Assembly (NCBI RefSeq): GCF_010468565.1
Contig: NZ_WUEG01000012.1
Location: forward strand, 61,673 to 125,672
Direction of reading: 5' to 3'
Source of the DNA: Allomuricauda sp. TY007
GTDB taxonomy: Bacteria; Bacteroidota; Bacteroidia; Flavobacteriales; Flavobacteriaceae
DNA length: 64,000 nucleotides
The position numbers and the translations under genes are program-made. Shown in pieces: positions 61,763 through 64,000 of this stretch. Below the pieces are notes generated by a model. That model was not told the origin of the DNA. It ran no database searches and saw only the letters and a list, made by a program, of their open reading frames with translations. How positions within the stretch are numbered: the first letter of the stretch is position 1; each line of letters opens with the position of its first letter.

Positions 61763-63337
61763 ATGAAAATTAAATATATAGTTTTTCTCATTGGAATGAT
61801 TGTATTGGGCTCTTGTTCGGACTTTTTGGAAGAACAACCCCTTGCCGAACTTGATTCCAACCAGTTCTTTTCAGAACCAGATCAAGCATATAGTGCCGTG
61901 AATTCCCTGTATAGGACCGGAGCTCCCAATATGACGGATGGTGGGGTTTACAGTGGAACACCCCTAATGTTGGGCGGATATATGTCAGGTTATTTCTATA
62001 ATGAGTACGCAGGTCAGGAATTGCATGTGAGCAATTCACAGGAGTTGACCCTGAACGGGGACAACATTGGAGGTTATTTGCAAGACAGATGGAGGGAACT
62101 TTACTTAGGGATCTCCAGAGCCAATAATGCCATCAAATATATTCCTGAAACCCCGGGATTGAGTGATTCGGAAAGAACACAATTGTTGGCCGAAGCCAAA
62201 TTCTTCAGGGCATTTGCCTACTATTATTTGGTAAGATGGTTCGGTCCGGTTCCATTGACAACGGAGCCCTATGAATCTTTGGACAACCTGTATCTGGAAA
62301 GAAGCCCGATAGCCGATGTATATACCTTGATCGAGCAGGATTTAAAGGATGCTCTTGATGGTGGCTTACCAACGGTAAGTATGGTGGACAATGGCAAACG
62401 TGTTACTGCAGGAGCAGTGGCAACCTTATTGGCTGATGTGTACCTGACCATGAGCGGTAACCCATTGAACGCTGATCGGTATGCCGATGCAGCAGCATTA
62501 TCCCAAGAAATCATCAACGGAACCTACGGTTCTTATGATTTGGTACAGCATGATGAAGTATCTCCGGGAGTAATCGATCCAGAAAACTCAGCATACAACA
62601 AGATCAGAAAAGGGGATGCATCAGCAGTGGAGCATATTTATATCAAAGAATATGATCCGGAGATAGCTACTTCGGTTTATCCAAGATATTCCTATCCAGT
62701 GGCACTGGCTTCAGAAGTTCTTTATGACATTACCAATGGGGGATATTTGCCTTCAGAAGGATTTTTGGACCTTTATGACCCTGATAATGACCTTCGAATT
62801 CAGGAAAAGCAGTTTTTCCATTCCAGTTTTGAAGATACAGAACAGACTTTTTCACCAGCACCGTATATATGGCACGATGACACAGCAGTTTTTGAAACAG
62901 CAAACTCAGGAAAGGATTTTGCAGTTTATGGTTATGCCGATGTGCTCCTGATTGCTGCCGAAGCCATTGCAAGATCCAGTGGGGTAACTTCCGATGCCAT
63001 TAACTATTTGGCCCAAGTACGCTCCAGAGCTTATTGGGAATCCGATTTGGCCACGATTGAAGCAGACCTTACCGGTTTGGGAACAGAAGCCTTTGTACAA
63101 GAGGTGTGGAAAGAAAGACACAAAGAATTGGTGTTCGAATTCAAGACTTGGTTCGATATTGTTCGCACAGGTCAGTTTCCGGTAGCGGATGCACCAGGTA
63201 GCATATCCTTTGTAAATGCAGTGGGCCATACCACAGAAAGAGGCAAGCAAATTGAAGAAAAACATATGTTGTTGCCTTTGCCGGGACCTGAACTTCAGCG
63301 TAACCCTAGTCTGGGCACCGATAATAATGGCTATTAA
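61763..63337 (+). CDS. SusD/RagB nutrient-binding lipoprotein
   Basis: The protein has 524 residues. The lipobox is IVLGSC (Cys18), followed by SDFLEEQPLAEL, the usual SusD opening. The TPR-rich half carries FFRAFAYYYLVRWFGPVPLTTEPY. The C-terminal RagB region has VWKERHKELVFEFKTWFDIVRTGQF and ends LPGPELQRNPSLGTDN. It sits on the SusC barrel as a lid that binds the glycan or other ligand. It is 17 bases from susC. No glycoside hydrolase is visible within the window on this side, so the substrate cannot be named; the next gene is a GMC oxidoreductase. Confidence 0.96.
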   Translation: MKIKYIVFLIGMIVLGSCSDFLEEQPLAELDSNQFFSEPDQAYSAVNSLYRTGAPNMTDGGVYSGTPLMLGGYMSGYFYNEYAGQELHVSNSQELTLNGDNIGGYLQDRWRELYLGISRANNAIKYIPETPGLSDSERTQLLAEAKFFRAFAYYYLVRWFGPVPLTTEPYESLDNLYLERSPIADVYTLIEQDLKDALDGGLPTVSMVDNGKRVTAGAVATLLADVYLTMSGNPLNADRYADAAALSQEIINGTYGSYDLVQHDEVSPGVIDPENSAYNKIRKGDASAVEHIYIKEYDPEIATSVYPRYSYPVALASEVLYDITNGGYLPSEGFLDLYDPDNDLRIQEKQFFHSSFEDTEQTFSPAPYIWHDDTAVFETANSGKDFAVYGYADVLLIAAEAIARSSGVTSDAINYLAQVRSRAYWESDLATIEADLTGLGTEAFVQEVWKERHKELVFEFKTWFDIVRTGQFPVADAPGSISFVNAVGHTTERGKQIEEKHMLLPLPGPELQRNPSLGTDNNGY

Positions 63338-63358
63338 ATATATTTAATATGTATATGG

Positions 63359-63389
63359 GGCCCATGGAATCCTTTATGGATGATGGGCC
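63359..63389 (+). terminator. Hairpin downstream of susD
   Basis: GGCCCAT (63359-63365) pairs with ATGGGCC (63383-63389); an inner ATCC/GGAT extends it with a small bulge. The T run that follows is weak (CGATTTTACC), so it is probably a partial stop or attenuator between susD and the GMC gene. Confidence 0.55.
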
Positions 63390-63508
63390 TCGATTTTACC
63401 AATTAATATGCTTATGGCAATTCGTTGCATAACATTTTTATGTAAACACAGCGCAATGGTTGTCCGTTAAGCTTGATTCATTTACTCATAAAAACCAAAC
63501 AAGAATCC

Positions 63509-64000
63509 ATGCAGATAATAGAGAACGGCACGGTCTACGATGCGATCATAGTAGGCTCGGGAGCGGGAGGCGGAATGTCGGCGAAAGTTTTGTCGGAGGC
63601 GGGCCTGAAGGTCGCCGTGGTCGAGGCGGGCCCCTTTTTCGACCCGGCGATGCCGGAGCACCAGACGCAGTTGAAATGGCCCTACGAGAGCCCGAGGAGG
63701 GGAAAAAGTACCCGGTTCCGTCCTTTTGGCGACTTCGATGCGGCCTACGGCGGCTGGGACATCGAGGGGGAGCCCTACACCCAAGGGGACGGCACGAACT
63801 TCGATTGGTTCCGCTCGCGGATGCTGGGGGGTCGGACGAACCACTGGGGGAGGATCTCCCTGCGTTTCGGCCCGAAGGACTTCAAGCACAAGGACGTTGA
63901 CGGGCACGGCGACAACTGGCCCATAGGCTATGATGACGTAAAGCCGTATTACGACAAGGTGGACAAGATGATCGGGGTGTTCGGCACCAACGAGGGGCTT
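63509..64000 (+). CDS. GMC-family oxidoreductase, N-terminal part, GC-rich
   Basis: The frame is open to the window end; 164 codons are visible. It begins MQIIENGTVYDAIIVGSGAGGGMSAKV, the FAD-binding Rossmann motif, followed by the ADP-binding VAVVEAG and by GGRTNHWGRISLRF, typical of GMC dehydrogenases related to gluconate/sorbose-type flavoproteins. No signal peptide is visible. In the line at 63601 I count 43 G/C in 60 bases and at 63781 39 in 60, far above the neighbouring susD. The boundary lies at the start codon: the leader is AT-rich. It is downstream of susCD and may oxidise the imported sugar. Confidence 0.88.
   Translation, partial: MQIIENGTVYDAIIVGSGAGGGMSAKVLSEAGLKVAVVEAGPFFDPAMPEHQTQLKWPYESPRRGKSTRFRPFGDFDAAYGGWDIEGEPYTQGDGTNFDWFRSRMLGGRTNHWGRISLRFGPKDFKHKDVDGHGDNWPIGYDDVKPYYDKVDKMIGVFGTNEGL

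Noticed and set aside
1..64000. tRNA, rRNA or insertion-sequence genes
   Set aside because: No cloverleaf, rRNA-like or transposase-like segment was seen in either strand.

Overview
This window looks like chromosome of a marine-type flavobacterium (Bacteroidota, Flavobacteriaceae; a Muricauda/Flagellimonas/Maribacter-like genome fits, but the genus cannot be fixed from sequence alone). The evidence is a SusC/SusD pair with its own ECF sigma and FecR anti-sigma genes, many lipoproteins, DUF4252 and haem-binding-domain genes typical of this group, a menaquinone gene (menB), a 950-residue CarB without an allosteric domain, and promoters of the Bacteroidota type (TTG, about 18-21 bases, TAnnTTTG). 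Coding density is high on both strands. I saw no rRNA, tRNA, CRISPR array, prophage or intact insertion sequence.

Layout. 0-9.2 kb: a LytS-type histidine kinase cut by the window edge, a lipoprotein, an amidohydrolase and a GH29 fucosidase on the minus strand, then mtaB, a small GNAT protein, an alpha/beta hydrolase and a lytic transglycosylase. 9.2-13.4 kb: a decayed PIN-domain fragment, a TPR membrane protein, rpmH and carB. 13.4-18.1 kb: lipoprotein, AhpD-like protein, Crp-family regulator, menB and an S41 peptidase. 18.2-21.3 kb: an ECF sigma / short membrane protein / two DUF4252 genes operon, then an MscS channel. 21.3-22.0 kb: a repeat-filled spacer. 22.0-34.3 kb: purB, haem-binding protein, sirtuin, DJ-1/PfpI lipoprotein, GH43, TrmH, SRPBCC and VOC proteins, GH13 amylase, a DEAD-box helicase, rdgB and an ICMT-like methyltransferase. 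34.7-43.6 kb: a SerB-SerA fusion, a ParE-type toxin-antitoxin pair, rlmH, nadC, a BrkB-family protein, a DUF2147 protein, priA and a LytTR regulator. 43.7-44.9 kb: rpsF-rpsR-rplI. 45.4-56.3 kb: a dense signalling island with a 1920-residue multi-PAS kinase, two single-domain receivers, a receiver-PAS-DHp protein with no ATPase domain, a membrane kinase and a frameshifted GAF kinase. 56.6-64 kb: sigma, FecR, SusC with STN domain, SusD, and the start of a GC-rich GMC oxidoreductase.

How parts work together. The strongest unexpected signal is a shared operator. A perfect inverted repeat (CTTAAAC, two bases, GTTTAAG) lies exactly 21 bases upstream of a -7 element in front of both the AhpD-like gene and the DJ-1/PfpI-sirtuin pair 11 kb away. 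The first copy abuts a Crp-family regulator gene, so this may be a small activator-controlled regulon for redox or electrophile stress. The signalling island looks like a phosphorelay in which the headless DHp protein and the stand-alone receivers pass phosphate between kinases. The last locus is a classic trans-envelope circuit: the STN domain of SusC signals to FecR, which controls the sigma factor, which drives susCD.
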